This document shows positions 1 through 8,842 of a DNA stretch of 42,391 nucleotides, in pieces. Position 1 is the first letter of the stretch; every line of letters begins with the position of its first letter. The position numbers and the translations under genes are program-made. Location: positions 1-42,391 of the forward strand of contig JAFSVB010000026.1 of assembly GCA_017450325.1 (NCBI GenBank), written 5' to 3'. The notes beneath the pieces were generated by a model that was given only the letters and a program-made list of their open reading frames with translations, searched no databases and was not told the DNA's origin. Source of the DNA: Bacilli bacterium. Lineage in GTDB: Bacteria; Bacillota_I; Bacilli_A; RFN20; CAG-826.

Positions 1-1259
1 ACGTCCCATTGAAAGATAAGCTTATTAATTCGTTTTGCTCGGTTTGAACAAACGGCTGATTGTTAGTTGCTTTCCTAAAGAGCACACGTTGCATGAAGCG
101 GTGCTTCTCCGCAAACAAGAAGACGTGTTGCCTTACATCAACACAAATCGATTCATTCATCTCTGCGGGCGCTTTGGAGGGACATGTTTCCCGCGAGAAG
201 AGTGGCAATAAACCTGATCACATCCATCACACGCTATCAAGAGGTAGCCTGAAGCCGTATAAGGAATCCGAGGAGGAAATCAAAATAAATACCGCCCAAT
301 CAGTCGTTTGTTAAAACAGAGGCGCTTATCTATATAGATACAAGAACGCGTGTTCAGACACGCTCAATATAATGAGTGTTCCTAAGGCCATACCTCATCG
401 AGTAGATGTGTTTCTCCGTTTTGCGGTTTTCTCTTGCGGTTTTGTTTTGCCTTTAGGCATAAATGATGTGCACTCTCTTTGAACGCCATTCTCATTTCGT
501 TGGCCTCAGTATCAAACTGGACAAGTCAAAGTCTACTGTGTTGAGCAGAGTTAAATAACCGCTTAGGCATACGTTTGCCACCCGTCACATTATCTGTCCA
601 GTAGGTCGCGACCGTAACTCTAAACCCTTTGGCCAGATCTTTCATTATCCAAGTAAGGTACTTATGTGGGCTAGCAGGGAATGCATAGTCAATCCTCAGC
701 CAAATCCAATCCACTTGCGCTTCGCTCGAATCGACTTAAAAAGCGCCTGCGCTGAGTTGAGTTAGCCAGCAGCTAGTCAAGGCATTAAATATCGCATTTT
801 GAAGTTTGGCCCACATTTATTTAATGGCCCATTAAAGCAACATATGAGGGCACAGGCCTTTAGCTTTGCAAAACCGAAGAAAGATGCCACTTGCGGAAAA
901 AGCCGATGCTTAGGTGCACTACGGAATGCTTGCAATGTCTTCACCGCTTGTTTGCCATGATCAAGCGGTAAAAAAGCTTGTAAGTAGTACCTGAAACGTA
1001 TTCTCTTTACCTGAGAAAAGGACAAAATAAAATGCTGTGAAACGCTGAAAATATTTTCACAGAAGTGCCAAAAAGTAACCTAGTATTAAAAACAAGATAT
1101 ATTTCGCTTGCTCTATTCAAAAATTTTACGACCCGAAATTATATGAACAATGTGGTATATTTTTATCGATAATATCGCGCATTTCTATTTTTGAGAGAGT
1201 GGTTTAAATCGTTCTAGAATCGTGAGAATGAATTAGAAAAAGACTCGATGTAAAAATAG
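1..1259. other. AT-rich, gene-poor region with decayed-looking ORF fragments
   Basis: I found no convincing gene here. Small open frames exist (60-314 plus, 526-714 minus, 777-1025 minus), but none has a good ribosome binding site or a recognisable domain. In a different plus frame, 29-211 reads as a protein-like stretch (…LHEAVLLRKQEDVLPYI…) with no start codon, ending in TAA. This could be a remnant of a lost gene. A 10-bp direct repeat TTGCGGTTTT occurs at 421-430 and 434-443. A small hairpin (GCGTGT/ACACGC) lies at 348-363. Base composition is clearly more AT-rich than the genes that follow, so this may be an old insertion or decayed locus. Confidence 0.4.
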
Positions 1260-1316
1260 TTGTTGGCTTTTTCAAAGATATGCGTAATATATACCGACCC
1301 CAAAGGAGGTCACGTT

Positions 1317-2342
1317 ATGGCAAATCAAAACACAAGCGTTAAAAAAGTCATTCCAGTCTTCTTCGGATGCGATCAAAGGTTCACCCCTTATTTCATGACT
1401 TCCCTTGCTTCTTTGCTGGATCACGTTTCTGGACGCCGCAAATATGAAGTTCATATTCTTCATACTGATATCAATGAGGAAACCCAACGTTCCGTTTGTA
1501 AAATGGCTAAGCCGAACGTCAGCATCGTTTTCGATGACGTATCAGACCTCATTAATAAAATCGTTGGTAGCCTTCCTATCAGAGACTATTATTCCCCATC
1601 CACGTATTACCGTTTCGTAATCGCTTCGCATTTTAAACAATACGAAAAGGCCATTTATATCGATTCCGACACTGTTATCATGGATGATGTAGCAAAGCTT
1701 TACGACACTCCGATGGGCAATAACTATGTCGCCGCCGTTCCGGAGGCCGTCATGTCAAACATCAAAGACGCCGGAGACTATGCAGAGCGTGTCCTTGGTA
1801 TTAATCGTCATAAATACTTCAACGCCGGCATGCTCGTTATTAACTGCAAGCAATGGCGGGAACATGATGTTCTTGGCCAATTCCTCGTCCTCATTGGCTA
1901 TTACAACTTTGTCGTAGCCCAGGATCAGGATTACTTGAACGTCATTTGCAAAAACAAAGTTTTCTATCTGCCCAGACGTTGGAACATGGAGACCATCAAG
2001 AACTGGAATATCGACCGCAAAAAACTCGGTATTGTTCACTACGCTTTCGCTGCAAAGCCATGGCAAAACATCAATTGCTACTATGGTGATATCTTCTGGA
2101 AATACGCCTCTAAACTCCCTGTATATATGGAAATTAAGGCGGGATTTGCGGCGATTACTCCTGAAAGACTCGAAATGATTGAGAAGGTCGTCGATTCCGT
2201 TTGCGAGACCTGCAGGAAGGAAATCGCCCGCCACGACAATTTCCTTCGCCGTGTTGACAGCAAAAAGGGCGCGAAGCCCCTCACCGCCGATCCTGCCCTT
2301 GCCGAGCTTGTCACTCGCTTGCGCGTTCACGCAGCCGCTTAA
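1317..2342 (+). CDS. Glycosyltransferase family 8 protein
   Basis: A 341-residue GT8-type glycosyltransferase, expected to move a sugar from a nucleotide-sugar donor to a surface glycan or lipid with retention of configuration. Visible motifs are the metal-binding DSD at residues 116-118 inside YIDSDTVIMDDV, KYFNAGMLVINC around 167-177, DQDYLN at 203-208, and a late HYAFAAKPW at 241-249 that matches the family's H-x-x-G/A-x-KPW element. There is no membrane segment, so it is probably cytoplasmic and works at the inner membrane face. The start at 1317 is chosen over an upstream in-frame TTG at 1260 because a strong AAAGGAGGT (1302-1310) sits 6 nt before it. A weak -10 (TAATAT, 1285-1290) lies upstream. 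It is followed by an acyltransferase gene, which suggests glycolipid assembly. Donor and acceptor cannot be read from sequence. Confidence 0.88.
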   Translation: MANQNTSVKKVIPVFFGCDQRFTPYFMTSLASLLDHVSGRRKYEVHILHTDINEETQRSVCKMAKPNVSIVFDDVSDLINKIVGSLPIRDYYSPSTYYRFVIASHFKQYEKAIYIDSDTVIMDDVAKLYDTPMGNNYVAAVPEAVMSNIKDAGDYAERVLGINRHKYFNAGMLVINCKQWREHDVLGQFLVLIGYYNFVVAQDQDYLNVICKNKVFYLPRRWNMETIKNWNIDRKKLGIVHYAFAAKPWQNINCYYGDIFWKYASKLPVYMEIKAGFAAITPERLEMIEKVVDSVCETCRKEIARHDNFLRRVDSKKGAKPLTADPALAELVTRLRVHAAA

Positions 2343-2350
2343 GCTATAAT
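2323..2350 (+). promoter_or_regulatory. Predicted leaderless promoter of the first acyltransferase gene
   Basis: A perfect -10 box TATAAT at 2345-2350 lies just past the stop of the previous gene and only 10 nt before the ATG at 2361. No Shine-Dalgarno sequence separates them. Transcription starting 6-8 nt after the -10 would give a 2-4 nt leader. The -35 is poor: GCGTTC at 2323-2328 with a 16-nt spacer. Confidence 0.5.
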
Positions 2351-2360
2351 TGTTCATAAG

Positions 2361-3149
2361 ATGCCTAAAGACCAGCTTCCTGAAACGATTGTTTACTCGG
2401 ATCCTTTGCATGACGAGTTTTCCGTGATGGAAATCCATTCGGATCCAATTTTGGAGGATTATAAGTACATTCGCGACCGAGGTTTTTTTGGAAAACTAAA
2501 GAGGTTTTTCTTATTCCGTATCATCGCGAAACCGATTGCAAAGATTTACCTGCATAACACGTTTCATCATGAAATCGTTGGAAAATGGAAACTGAAAAGA
2601 TATAAAAAGCAAGCCGTTTTCCTTTATGGCAACCACACTCAGATCATTGGGGATGCCTTAATGCCGGCTTTTATGCTTTCCCCACGGTATATCAACGTCA
2701 TCGTTCACCCGAATAACATCAATATTCCAACGATCGGAAAATACGTTCCTTTATTGGGAGGTCTTCCGTTGCCTGGTTCGGCGAAAGCCAAAGAGAACTT
2801 TAACGACGCCATCAAAACCCGCGTGACGCAGCATCAGCCAATCGTCATCTATCCAGAGGCGCATATTTGGCCTTATTACACGGGTATCCGACCGTTTGTT
2901 TCGGATTCCTTCTCCTACCCCGTTTTCTATGGCGCTCCCACGTTCTGCTTCACCAACACTTATCATAAAAGAAAGAACGGCAAAGTGAGGATCCGCACCT
3001 ACATCGACGGGCCGTTTTTCCCCGATTTCGAGGCCTCTCCGAAAGAGGCGAGAGAATTCTTGCGCAACGAAGTCTATAATACGATGTGTGAACGGGCCGC
3101 GTTGTCGACCTATGAAAAAATAAAATACGTGAAAAAGGGCGATGATTAA
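2361..3149 (+). CDS. PlsC-type (1-acyl-glycerol-phosphate) acyltransferase family protein
   Basis: A 262-residue protein of the lysophosphatidate acyltransferase superfamily, which transfers acyl chains to hydroxyl groups of lipid precursors at the membrane. The catalytic NHx4D motif is present as NHTQIIGD (residues 91-98), and the substrate-binding block appears as IYPEAHIWPY (163-172, the EGTR-equivalent region). The N-terminal 40 residues are an acidic extension. A hydrophobic stretch around 48-66 could be an interfacial helix. It overlaps the next glycosyltransferase gene by 8 nt. It has its own TATAAT but no ribosome binding site (see the promoter entry). Acting next to GT8 enzymes suggests acylation of a glycolipid intermediate; a general phospholipid PlsC role is the alternative. 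Family assignment is solid; substrate unknown. Confidence 0.82.
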   Translation: MPKDQLPETIVYSDPLHDEFSVMEIHSDPILEDYKYIRDRGFFGKLKRFFLFRIIAKPIAKIYLHNTFHHEIVGKWKLKRYKKQAVFLYGNHTQIIGDALMPAFMLSPRYINVIVHPNNINIPTIGKYVPLLGGLPLPGSAKAKENFNDAIKTRVTQHQPIVIYPEAHIWPYYTGIRPFVSDSFSYPVFYGAPTFCFTNTYHKRKNGKVRIRTYIDGPFFPDFEASPKEAREFLRNEVYNTMCERAALSTYEKIKYVKKGDD

Positions 3150-3969
3150 TCTTCTGTATTGCGGAAATGAAAAGGTGTTCGATGGTGTATTGACATCCCT
3201 CCTTTCCATCATGATGCGTGACCCGGCAAGCGACGAATACCACGTGACGATTTTAACGATGTCTTTGACGCGTCTAAATCCCCAATACACCGCGATTTCC
3301 GACAAGCTCATCCATTTTCTCGACCGCGTCGTCAAGGAATTTAACCCCGCTTCATCCGTTCGGAAAATCGACGTCTCGGACCTTTACGAAGAACATTTGG
3401 GCAAATCGCCTAACGAAGGCTGCTATTGCTCTCCTTACACATTGCTTCGCCTACTTGCCGACAAGATTGAAGGCTTCCCTTCGAAAGTCCTTTATCTTGA
3501 CTGTGACATCATGTTTAACCGAGACATTCATCTGCTGACTGATCAGGATATCTCCGAAGTAGAATTCGCAGGCGCCAACGACCACTATGGAAAATACCTT
3601 ATCAACCCTCGATATATGAATGCTGGGGTACTGTACTTCAACATGGACAAATGCCGTCAAACGGACCTGTTCGCGAAGGCGCGCGCATGGATCTGGAAAA
3701 AGAAACTGGTCTTTGCAGATCAAAGCGCGCTTTTAAGGGCGGCGAGCAAACGCAAATTGCTCCCCCAAAGGTTCAACGATCAAAAATTTTTGCATTCATG
3801 GACTGTCGTTCGTCATTTCTCAAAGCGTCTTTTCTGGCTTCCTTACCCGCATACCGCGAACATCAAGCAATGGATGATAGATGACGTGCACCGCATCTTC
3901 AGGTATCATCAATTTGACGATATCTATGAAAGGTATCTGCAATATAAATCCGAGTACGAGGCGATATAG
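3142..3969 (+). CDS. Second glycosyltransferase family 8 protein
   Basis: A 275-residue GT8-type glycosyltransferase. The metal-binding DxD is DCD at residues 120-122 (VLYLDCDIMFNRDI). The acceptor-side NAG is at 160-162 (YMNAGVLYFNM), and a DQ pair at 193-194 corresponds to the DQxxLN block of the family. Residues 1-25 form the usual first beta strand and helix (MINLLYCGNEKVFDGVLTSL). Its ATG overlaps the end of the preceding acyltransferase gene, so translation is probably coupled. It differs clearly from the GT8 gene at 1317 (shorter, different flanking residues), so it is not a recent duplicate. Together with the two acyltransferases it likely adds sugars to a membrane lipid or polymer. 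No membrane segments seen. Confidence 0.85.
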   Translation: MINLLYCGNEKVFDGVLTSLLSIMMRDPASDEYHVTILTMSLTRLNPQYTAISDKLIHFLDRVVKEFNPASSVRKIDVSDLYEEHLGKSPNEGCYCSPYTLLRLLADKIEGFPSKVLYLDCDIMFNRDIHLLTDQDISEVEFAGANDHYGKYLINPRYMNAGVLYFNMDKCRQTDLFAKARAWIWKKKLVFADQSALLRAASKRKLLPQRFNDQKFLHSWTVVRHFSKRLFWLPYPHTANIKQWMIDDVHRIFRYHQFDDIYERYLQYKSEYEAI

Positions 3970-4824
3970 ATGGTCCAGGATCCCGAACGATTAGCTGTCC
4001 TTGCCCGCATCGACGACCTAGAACGTCGCGGTATCTTTGACCAGGATGTCGAAGAAGATCCGCCTGGAGAAATGATTCTTCCAGGGACGGTCGATTATTG
4101 TCAAAAAAAGCTTTCGACGCGCATTAAAGCGAAAATCGCTTTTGCTTCCGCGCGCAAATTCCTTAACAAGATCATTGCCGACGGGACTTTGAGAATCAAA
4201 GACATTCGAGGCATCGAATTCCTCGACAATCTTAAAACCGGGGCCGTCATCACCTGCAACCACTTCAACGCGCTCGATTCCTTTGCGATGCAAGTCGCTT
4301 ATGAGCGCTCCACTTGTCATAAACAACGAAAGCTATTTCGCGTCATCCGTGAAGGGAACTATACTTCGTTCCCGGGTTTTTATGGCAAGTTAATGCGTAA
4401 TTGCAATACGCTTCCTCTCTCCTCCAACATGGCGACGATGAAAGAATTCATGGATGCCGTCGTGCTCCATCTGCAAAAAGGGAACCTCGTCCTCGTCTAT
4501 CCTGAGCAATCTATGTGGTGGAATTACCGGAAGCCGAAGCCGTTGAAAAGAGGAGCCTTCACGTTCGCCGCCAAAGCCAACGTCCCCGTTGTCCCGATTT
4601 TCATCTGCCAAGAAGACAGTCCCGATTTCGGTCCGGATGGCTTTCCGATTCAAGAAATGACCATCTTCGTTCTCGACCCTATCTATCCCGACCCAAGCGT
4701 TCACCCTATCATCGCATCCCAAGCGATAATGGACGCGAATTACGAGGCTTGGAAGAAAGTCTACGAGAGCTTCTATAAAACAAAATTAACCTATCTTTGC
4801 GGAGATATTCCGAAAAAAGCGTAA
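3970..4824 (+). CDS. Second PlsC-type acyltransferase family protein
   Basis: A 284-residue acyltransferase of the PlsC superfamily. The catalytic motif is NHFNALD at residues 97-103, and the downstream substrate block is LVYPEQSMWWNYRKPKPLKRGAF (split here as YPEQ at 177-180 and KPLKRGAF about 190-197). The segment NVPVVPIFIC that follows is typical of the family. The N-terminal 85 residues precede the catalytic core and lack an obvious membrane span. The ATG lies directly after the TAG stop of the upstream GT8 gene, with no strong ribosome binding site, so translation probably depends on coupling. It forms the second half of a GT8-acyltransferase pair and likely modifies the same class of glycolipid. 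Exact acyl donor and acceptor are unknown. Confidence 0.82.
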   Translation: MVQDPERLAVLARIDDLERRGIFDQDVEEDPPGEMILPGTVDYCQKKLSTRIKAKIAFASARKFLNKIIADGTLRIKDIRGIEFLDNLKTGAVITCNHFNALDSFAMQVAYERSTCHKQRKLFRVIREGNYTSFPGFYGKLMRNCNTLPLSSNMATMKEFMDAVVLHLQKGNLVLVYPEQSMWWNYRKPKPLKRGAFTFAAKANVPVVPIFICQEDSPDFGPDGFPIQEMTIFVLDPIYPDPSVHPIIASQAIMDANYEAWKKVYESFYKTKLTYLCGDIPKKA

Positions 4825-4827
4825 ATT

Positions 4828-5592
4828 ATGAAATTTGTTTGCTTCAACGTTAACGGCCTCCGGGCCATCCTACAAAAGGACTTTGCTCAGACGTTCCAAC
4901 AGATGGACGCAGATGTGTTTTTCATCGAAGAAACGAAGCTCAGCGAGGAGCCAGGGCTATTGTCTCCATTCCAGCCAGAAGGCTATGATGCCTTTTGGAC
5001 GGTTTCGAAAGTCCGGAAAGGATACTCGGGCGTCGCCGCGTTTACGAGAAAGCGTCCCCTATCCGTTCGTTACGGATTACTTGATGGCAAATACGACGAG
5101 GAAGGTCGCATTATCACCCTTGAATTCGATAATTATTTTTTCGTGGGCGCCTATGTTCCTAATGCAGGAGATGGTCTTAAAAGGCTCGACTTCCGCATGC
5201 AATACGAAAAGGATCTCCTCGTATATTTTTCCTCGCTCGAGAAAAAGAAGCCCGTCATCTATGGCGGCGACCTGAACGTCGCGCACCATCCTATCGATTT
5301 AAAGAATCCAAAGTCCAACGAGCAGAATCCGGGTTACACCATTGAGGAGCGCACGGCGATGACCGCATTGCTCGATGCAGGATATGTGGATACCTTCCGT
5401 TATCTGCATCCTGAGGAAATCAAATATTCTTGGTGGAGCTATCGTTTCCATGCGCGCGAAAATAACGCAGGTTGGCGCATCGATTATTTCTTGGTGTCCT
5501 CGTCTTTAGCTTCCCATGTCGTTTCCGCCGAAATCCACAATGAGTTCTTTGGATCCGACCATTGCCCCATAAGTCTGGAAGTTGATTTGTAA
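4828..5592 (+). CDS. xth: Exodeoxyribonuclease III / AP endonuclease family
   Basis: A 254-residue exonuclease III-type enzyme that cuts DNA at abasic sites and trims 3' ends in base excision repair. All catalytic blocks are visible: N7 in FNVNGLRA, E34-E35 in IEETKL, Y109 in AYVPNAGDG, D148 and N150 in YGGDLNVAHHPID, the WW/NNAGWRIDY region at 202-220, and the terminal GSDHCPI with D244-H245. Length is normal for the family (about 250-270). The gene begins 3 nt after the acyltransferase stop and has no good ribosome binding site, so it is probably read from the upstream transcript. Its place after glycolipid genes looks like simple operon sharing. ExoA/xth naming is by homology. Confidence 0.93.
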   Translation: MKFVCFNVNGLRAILQKDFAQTFQQMDADVFFIEETKLSEEPGLLSPFQPEGYDAFWTVSKVRKGYSGVAAFTRKRPLSVRYGLLDGKYDEEGRIITLEFDNYFFVGAYVPNAGDGLKRLDFRMQYEKDLLVYFSSLEKKKPVIYGGDLNVAHHPIDLKNPKSNEQNPGYTIEERTAMTALLDAGYVDTFRYLHPEEIKYSWWSYRFHARENNAGWRIDYFLVSSSLASHVVSAEIHNEFFGSDHCPISLEVDL

Positions 5593-5594
5593 CC

Positions 5595-7040
5595 ATGAGA
5601 CCGATCCAACGCTTCCGTGAGTTCTACCGTAACCGCAGTCCAGAAAACCTCTTTCGTTTAGATGGAGCCGTCCGCATTGCGCGAGCGATTCCGTTTGGTC
5701 TGCAGCACGTTTTATCGATGTTCGTTTCCAACATCGTGCCGATCATCATATGCATGACCAGCATCGGAACGGCAAATGGCGCCACGGCAGAAGTTATCAA
5801 TAACTCCGTCCGCGCCGCAATTTTCATGGCTGCAATCGGCACCACGATTCAGCTTTATCCAGTTTGGAGAATCGGCGCAAGGCTACCCATTGTGGTCGGT
5901 GTTTCTTTTACCTTTTTGGGAGGGCTCACCCTCATTGGAACAAAATACGGACTGGGTACGATGTTCCTCTCCATCATCTTTGGCGGGATCGTCATCGGTA
6001 TCCTTGGCTTGTTTGCCCACAAGTGGAAACGCTTCGTGAAACCGATTGTCTCGGCCGTTGTGATACTCGGCATCGGTTTCAGTCTCCTTCAAGTAGGTAT
6101 TTCTGACTTCCTGTCGTTGAGTTCCCTCGGAGTCGGTGTAGGCGACCCCTACCCCTTCGACCGCGGATGGCCTTTCTTGTTGGTCGCGTTTATCACGTTA
6201 ATCGTTTCGATCCTATGGCAATGTCTCATTAAAGGGATATGGAAAAACGTTTCGACTCTGGCGGGACTGATCGTCGGGTATCTCGTGGCGCTTTGTTTCC
6301 CTGGGATGGTGAATTTTTCATCGATGGCCATTCATTCCGTCGCGGACGTCATCAACGTCCCGAGGCCATTTTTCACGCTTGTGCCCGTGGGCGTAAAGGA
6401 CATCAATTTCGGCGCCATCGCGGTTCTGCTGCTCATCTATCTGGTCGCCACAACCGAAGGTCTCGGCGATATCGCAAGCCTGACAGATGCAGGATTAGGG
6501 CGTGAACCCACAGACCGCGAAATATCCGGTGGTATTGCCGCCGATGGCATTATCTCTTCTCTTTCAGGTTTCTTTGGAGGCTTCCCTTTAACGACATTTG
6601 CGCAGAACGTCGGCATCGTCGGACAGACGAAGGTCGTAAACCGCTTTGTAGTATTCCAAGGCGCGTTGCTTTTGTTTGTCGCCTCCTTCTTCCCGCCGAT
6701 ATCCGCTTTCTTTCTTACCGTCCCCTCCCCCGTGCTAGGAGGGTCGATGATCATGCTCTTCGCATCAATACTCGTCATTGGCATGCAAATGGCATCAAAG
6801 GTCGGTTTTTCCCGCAAAAACGTCATGATTTTATCCTTATCCATCGGCCTAGGATATGGAATTACCCTAGTACCAGGACTATTTGCGAACGACTTTGGCG
6901 TCCCGTTCCTGAGTTATCTTTGGATCATCCTTCAGAACCCCGTCGCGAACATGTTCATCATCGCGTTAATTCTTTCTTACGTCATTCCAGAATCCATTAA
7001 TGGACCTTCGATCAAGCAGGAAAATTCCAACGCTCGCTAA
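5595..7040 (+). CDS. NCS2 family xanthine/uracil permease
   Basis: A 481-residue polytopic membrane protein of the nucleobase:cation symporter-2 family, which imports purine or pyrimidine bases with protons. The opening IPFGLQHVLSMFVSNIVPI is the family's first transmembrane block. The signature TTFAQNVGIV (about residues 334-343), followed by a G and a TKVVNR segment, is typical of the xanthine/uric acid branch. A T-E-G-L-G-D element at about 287-292 fits the second signature, where the Glu contacts substrate. About 12-14 hydrophobic segments can be counted. It starts 3 nt after the xth stop without a clear ribosome binding site. Substrate preference (xanthine rather than uracil) is an inference from the signature only. 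No terminator was seen after it. Confidence 0.88.
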   Translation: MRPIQRFREFYRNRSPENLFRLDGAVRIARAIPFGLQHVLSMFVSNIVPIIICMTSIGTANGATAEVINNSVRAAIFMAAIGTTIQLYPVWRIGARLPIVVGVSFTFLGGLTLIGTKYGLGTMFLSIIFGGIVIGILGLFAHKWKRFVKPIVSAVVILGIGFSLLQVGISDFLSLSSLGVGVGDPYPFDRGWPFLLVAFITLIVSILWQCLIKGIWKNVSTLAGLIVGYLVALCFPGMVNFSSMAIHSVADVINVPRPFFTLVPVGVKDINFGAIAVLLLIYLVATTEGLGDIASLTDAGLGREPTDREISGGIAADGIISSLSGFFGGFPLTTFAQNVGIVGQTKVVNRFVVFQGALLLFVASFFPPISAFFLTVPSPVLGGSMIMLFASILVIGMQMASKVGFSRKNVMILSLSIGLGYGITLVPGLFANDFGVPFLSYLWIILQNPVANMFIIALILSYVIPESINGPSIKQENSNAR

Positions 7041-7049
7041 GCGGATTGG

Positions 7050-7077
7050 TTGAATTTCAAAATATATCTAGTATTAT
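7050..7077 (+). promoter_or_regulatory. Sigma-A-type promoter of the degV gene
   Basis: TTGAAT (7050-7055) and TATTAT (7072-7077) are separated by 16 nt. The expected start near 7084 leaves about 30 nt of leader containing an AGAAAGG ribosome binding site. This gene therefore follows the conventional layout, unlike several leaderless neighbours. Confidence 0.6.
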
Positions 7078-7114
7078 GAACGAGATGAACTGTTTTTTAA
7101 AACTAGAAAGGTAA

Positions 7115-7969
7115 ATGAATATGTCGATTGCATTGTCCTGCGAATTCCAAGTAGACCTACCAATTGAGCTCTTAGAAAAGCTCAATATCCACGTTGTCCA
7201 CATGTACGTATCCTCGTTAGAGAAAACATACCGCGACGATGAGATGCCCTTAGCGAGCTTCTATGAACTAGCCCGTAAAGAAGGCAAAATCGGACAGACA
7301 AGCGCGGCGAACCTCCTCGACTACGAAGAGCATTTTAAGAAGCTGCTCGCTGAATATGACGAGGTCATTCACCTTGCGATTTCTTCCGGTCTATCGAGTG
7401 GCTATAACAACGCCTGCATCGCTGCAGACAGGAACCCAAAGATTCACGTTATAGACTCGAAGCGGGCCTCGGGCGGTACGGCCATTCAGCTCCTTTACGC
7501 CCACGATCTTCTAAAAGAAGGGCGCGATGCAGATTATATCGTCTCCGAGTTGTTGCGCAGGCAAGACGATATGGAATGCTCCTTTCAAATCGACACACTT
7601 GAATTCCTCGTCCGCGGCGGAAGATGTTCTCGCGCAAAAATGCTCGGGGCAAACCTTCTTCGAATCAAACCCGTCATCGTTTGCACCAAAGAAGGGAAAC
7701 TCGTCATGGGCAAACTACACCGCGGCAAGATGAAGAGGACTGTTCGTGAGTACTTTGACGAAATACTCGCCAAGCCCAACATTGATTACCATCGCGCAAT
7801 CATCGAATACAGCACTTTAGACGAAGAAGGCATGGAATTATACAAAGAATGTCTGCAAAGGCTCAAAGACGCCGGGTTCGAAGAAGTCGTAGAAGGGCGC
7901 TGCTCTCCCATTGCCGCTTATCACGCAGGGCCGAATATCATAGGCGCCCAATTCTATCTAGCCAAATAA
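7115..7969 (+). CDS. DegV family fatty-acid-binding protein
   Basis: A 284-residue DegV family protein. Members bind a long-chain fatty acid in a cleft between two domains; some serve as FakB subunits that present the acyl chain to a FakA kinase. Visible family features are the opening LSCEFQVDLP (strand plus Ser/Asp), ISSGLSSGYNNA at about 90-100, HVIDSKRASGG at about 112-122, and EFLVRGGRCSRAK about 165-177. ATGs at 7115 and 7121 are both possible; the AGAAAGG at about 7104-7110 fits either, with 7121 at slightly better spacing. The gene stands alone between its own promoter and a strong terminator. No FakA gene lies in the window, so its kinase partner, if any, is elsewhere. Fatty-acid ligand is inferred from the family. 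Confidence 0.88.
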   Translation: MNMSIALSCEFQVDLPIELLEKLNIHVVHMYVSSLEKTYRDDEMPLASFYELARKEGKIGQTSAANLLDYEEHFKKLLAEYDEVIHLAISSGLSSGYNNACIAADRNPKIHVIDSKRASGGTAIQLLYAHDLLKEGRDADYIVSELLRRQDDMECSFQIDTLEFLVRGGRCSRAKMLGANLLRIKPVIVCTKEGKLVMGKLHRGKMKRTVREYFDEILAKPNIDYHRAIIEYSTLDEEGMELYKECLQRLKDAGFEEVVEGRCSPIAAYHAGPNIIGAQFYLAK

Positions 7970-7975
7970 AGTGAA

Positions 7976-8008
7976 GGCTCCCCAGACCATGCACCGGGGA
8001 GCCTTTTT
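7976..8008 (+). terminator. Rho-independent terminator, probably bidirectional
   Basis: A perfect 8-bp stem GGCTCCCC/GGGGAGCC (7976-7983 with 7996-8003) with a 12-nt loop, followed by five T residues. It ends degV on the plus strand and also lies just beyond the stop of the convergent secreted-protein gene at 8017. Confidence 0.9.
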
Positions 8009-8016
8009 AAATCCCT

Positions 8017-8814
8017 TTAATCGTCAAGTTCGCTGCTGATCGTGACAGAGAACCCGACCGTTTCGCTACGCGCGATGTCTTGTATGTCGTCGACGGTTCC
8101 TTCGAACCAGAAGGAAACTTTAAAGAATTTCGTCGTTGGAGTGGAATAGGTTGCCATCTTTTTGTTTAAGCCCTTTCCACCATAGGTGAAGTCCACATAG
8201 CTTTCTTTCGTAAAGGTATGCGAGTCTTCGTTGTACTCCATAAAGTATTTCTTGCTCGGACTCGTGTCGCCTAGCCATGCAAATTTCGAAGAGGAAGCAG
8301 TCGAGAATGTGTCGTCCGTGCACTCCAAGACAGAACCGCGGATCCATCTTTCGACGTTGGTTTTTGTCGTGGATACAGAAGAATTTGCCGTCCAATCTAG
8401 CTTGAAATGGATGGTGGATGCGTTGACGACTTCCTCGGCGTGGACTTCAATGCCAAAGGTCATGACGGAATCGGCAACGGTTTCGTCAGAGGCAAGACTA
8501 TACGTCTCATCTCCGGTCTTTTGGACGAAGGATTCGCCATACGAGCTGGAAAGATCTGCCATCGCCCAATTGCCCGTATGCGTCTCTTCTGCGGAAGAGA
8601 TATTGATGGCGCTGGAGGTGGAGTCGATGGCCTTGCCGATTGGATGCAAGGTAATCGCGAGGTTGGGGGCGTTCGATTTAATGGTTGCGGTATTGAAGTT
8701 GAGTTGAGTGGATGCGCGTTGCGTGAACCATGCAAAGGTCGTCGCGCCAAACGCACCCAGCGCAGTCAATGAGATGGCCGCGCTTAAAAGAGCGACTTTG
8801 GTTTTGTTTTTCAT
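8017..8814 (-). CDS. SipW-dependent-type secreted protein (TasA/camelysin-like)
   Basis: A 265-residue exported protein. Residues 1-28 are a signal peptide (KNKTKVALLSAAISLTALG) ending in the ATTFAWFTQ pattern seen in proteins cleaved by SipW-type signal peptidases, such as TasA and camelysin-like fibre proteins. The mature part is rich in Ser/Thr and beta-strand patterns. It ends with KVSFWFEGTVDDIQ and a short strand, resembling the tail of this family (…WLEG…D). No protease motif was seen. The start has a GAAAGGA ribosome binding site 5 nt upstream. It is preceded by a structured leader and its own promoter. The dedicated peptidase is probably the SipW-type enzyme at 13878. A role as surface fibre or matrix protein is inferred. 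Confidence 0.75.
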   Translation of the reverse strand: MKNKTKVALLSAAISLTALGAFGATTFAWFTQRASTQLNFNTATIKSNAPNLAITLHPIGKAIDSTSSAINISSAEETHTGNWAMADLSSSYGESFVQKTGDETYSLASDETVADSVMTFGIEVHAEEVVNASTIHFKLDWTANSSVSTTKTNVERWIRGSVLECTDDTFSTASSSKFAWLGDTSPSKKYFMEYNEDSHTFTKESYVDFTYGGKGLNKKMATYSTPTTKFFKVSFWFEGTVDDIQDIARSETVGFSVTISSELDD

Positions 8815-8842
8815 TTTTTCCTTTCATGACCGTCAAGTGGCT

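Noticed and set aside
1755-2438. A 227-codon minus-strand frame
   Set aside because: Antisense to the GT8 gene with its DxD and NAG motifs. No start site context.
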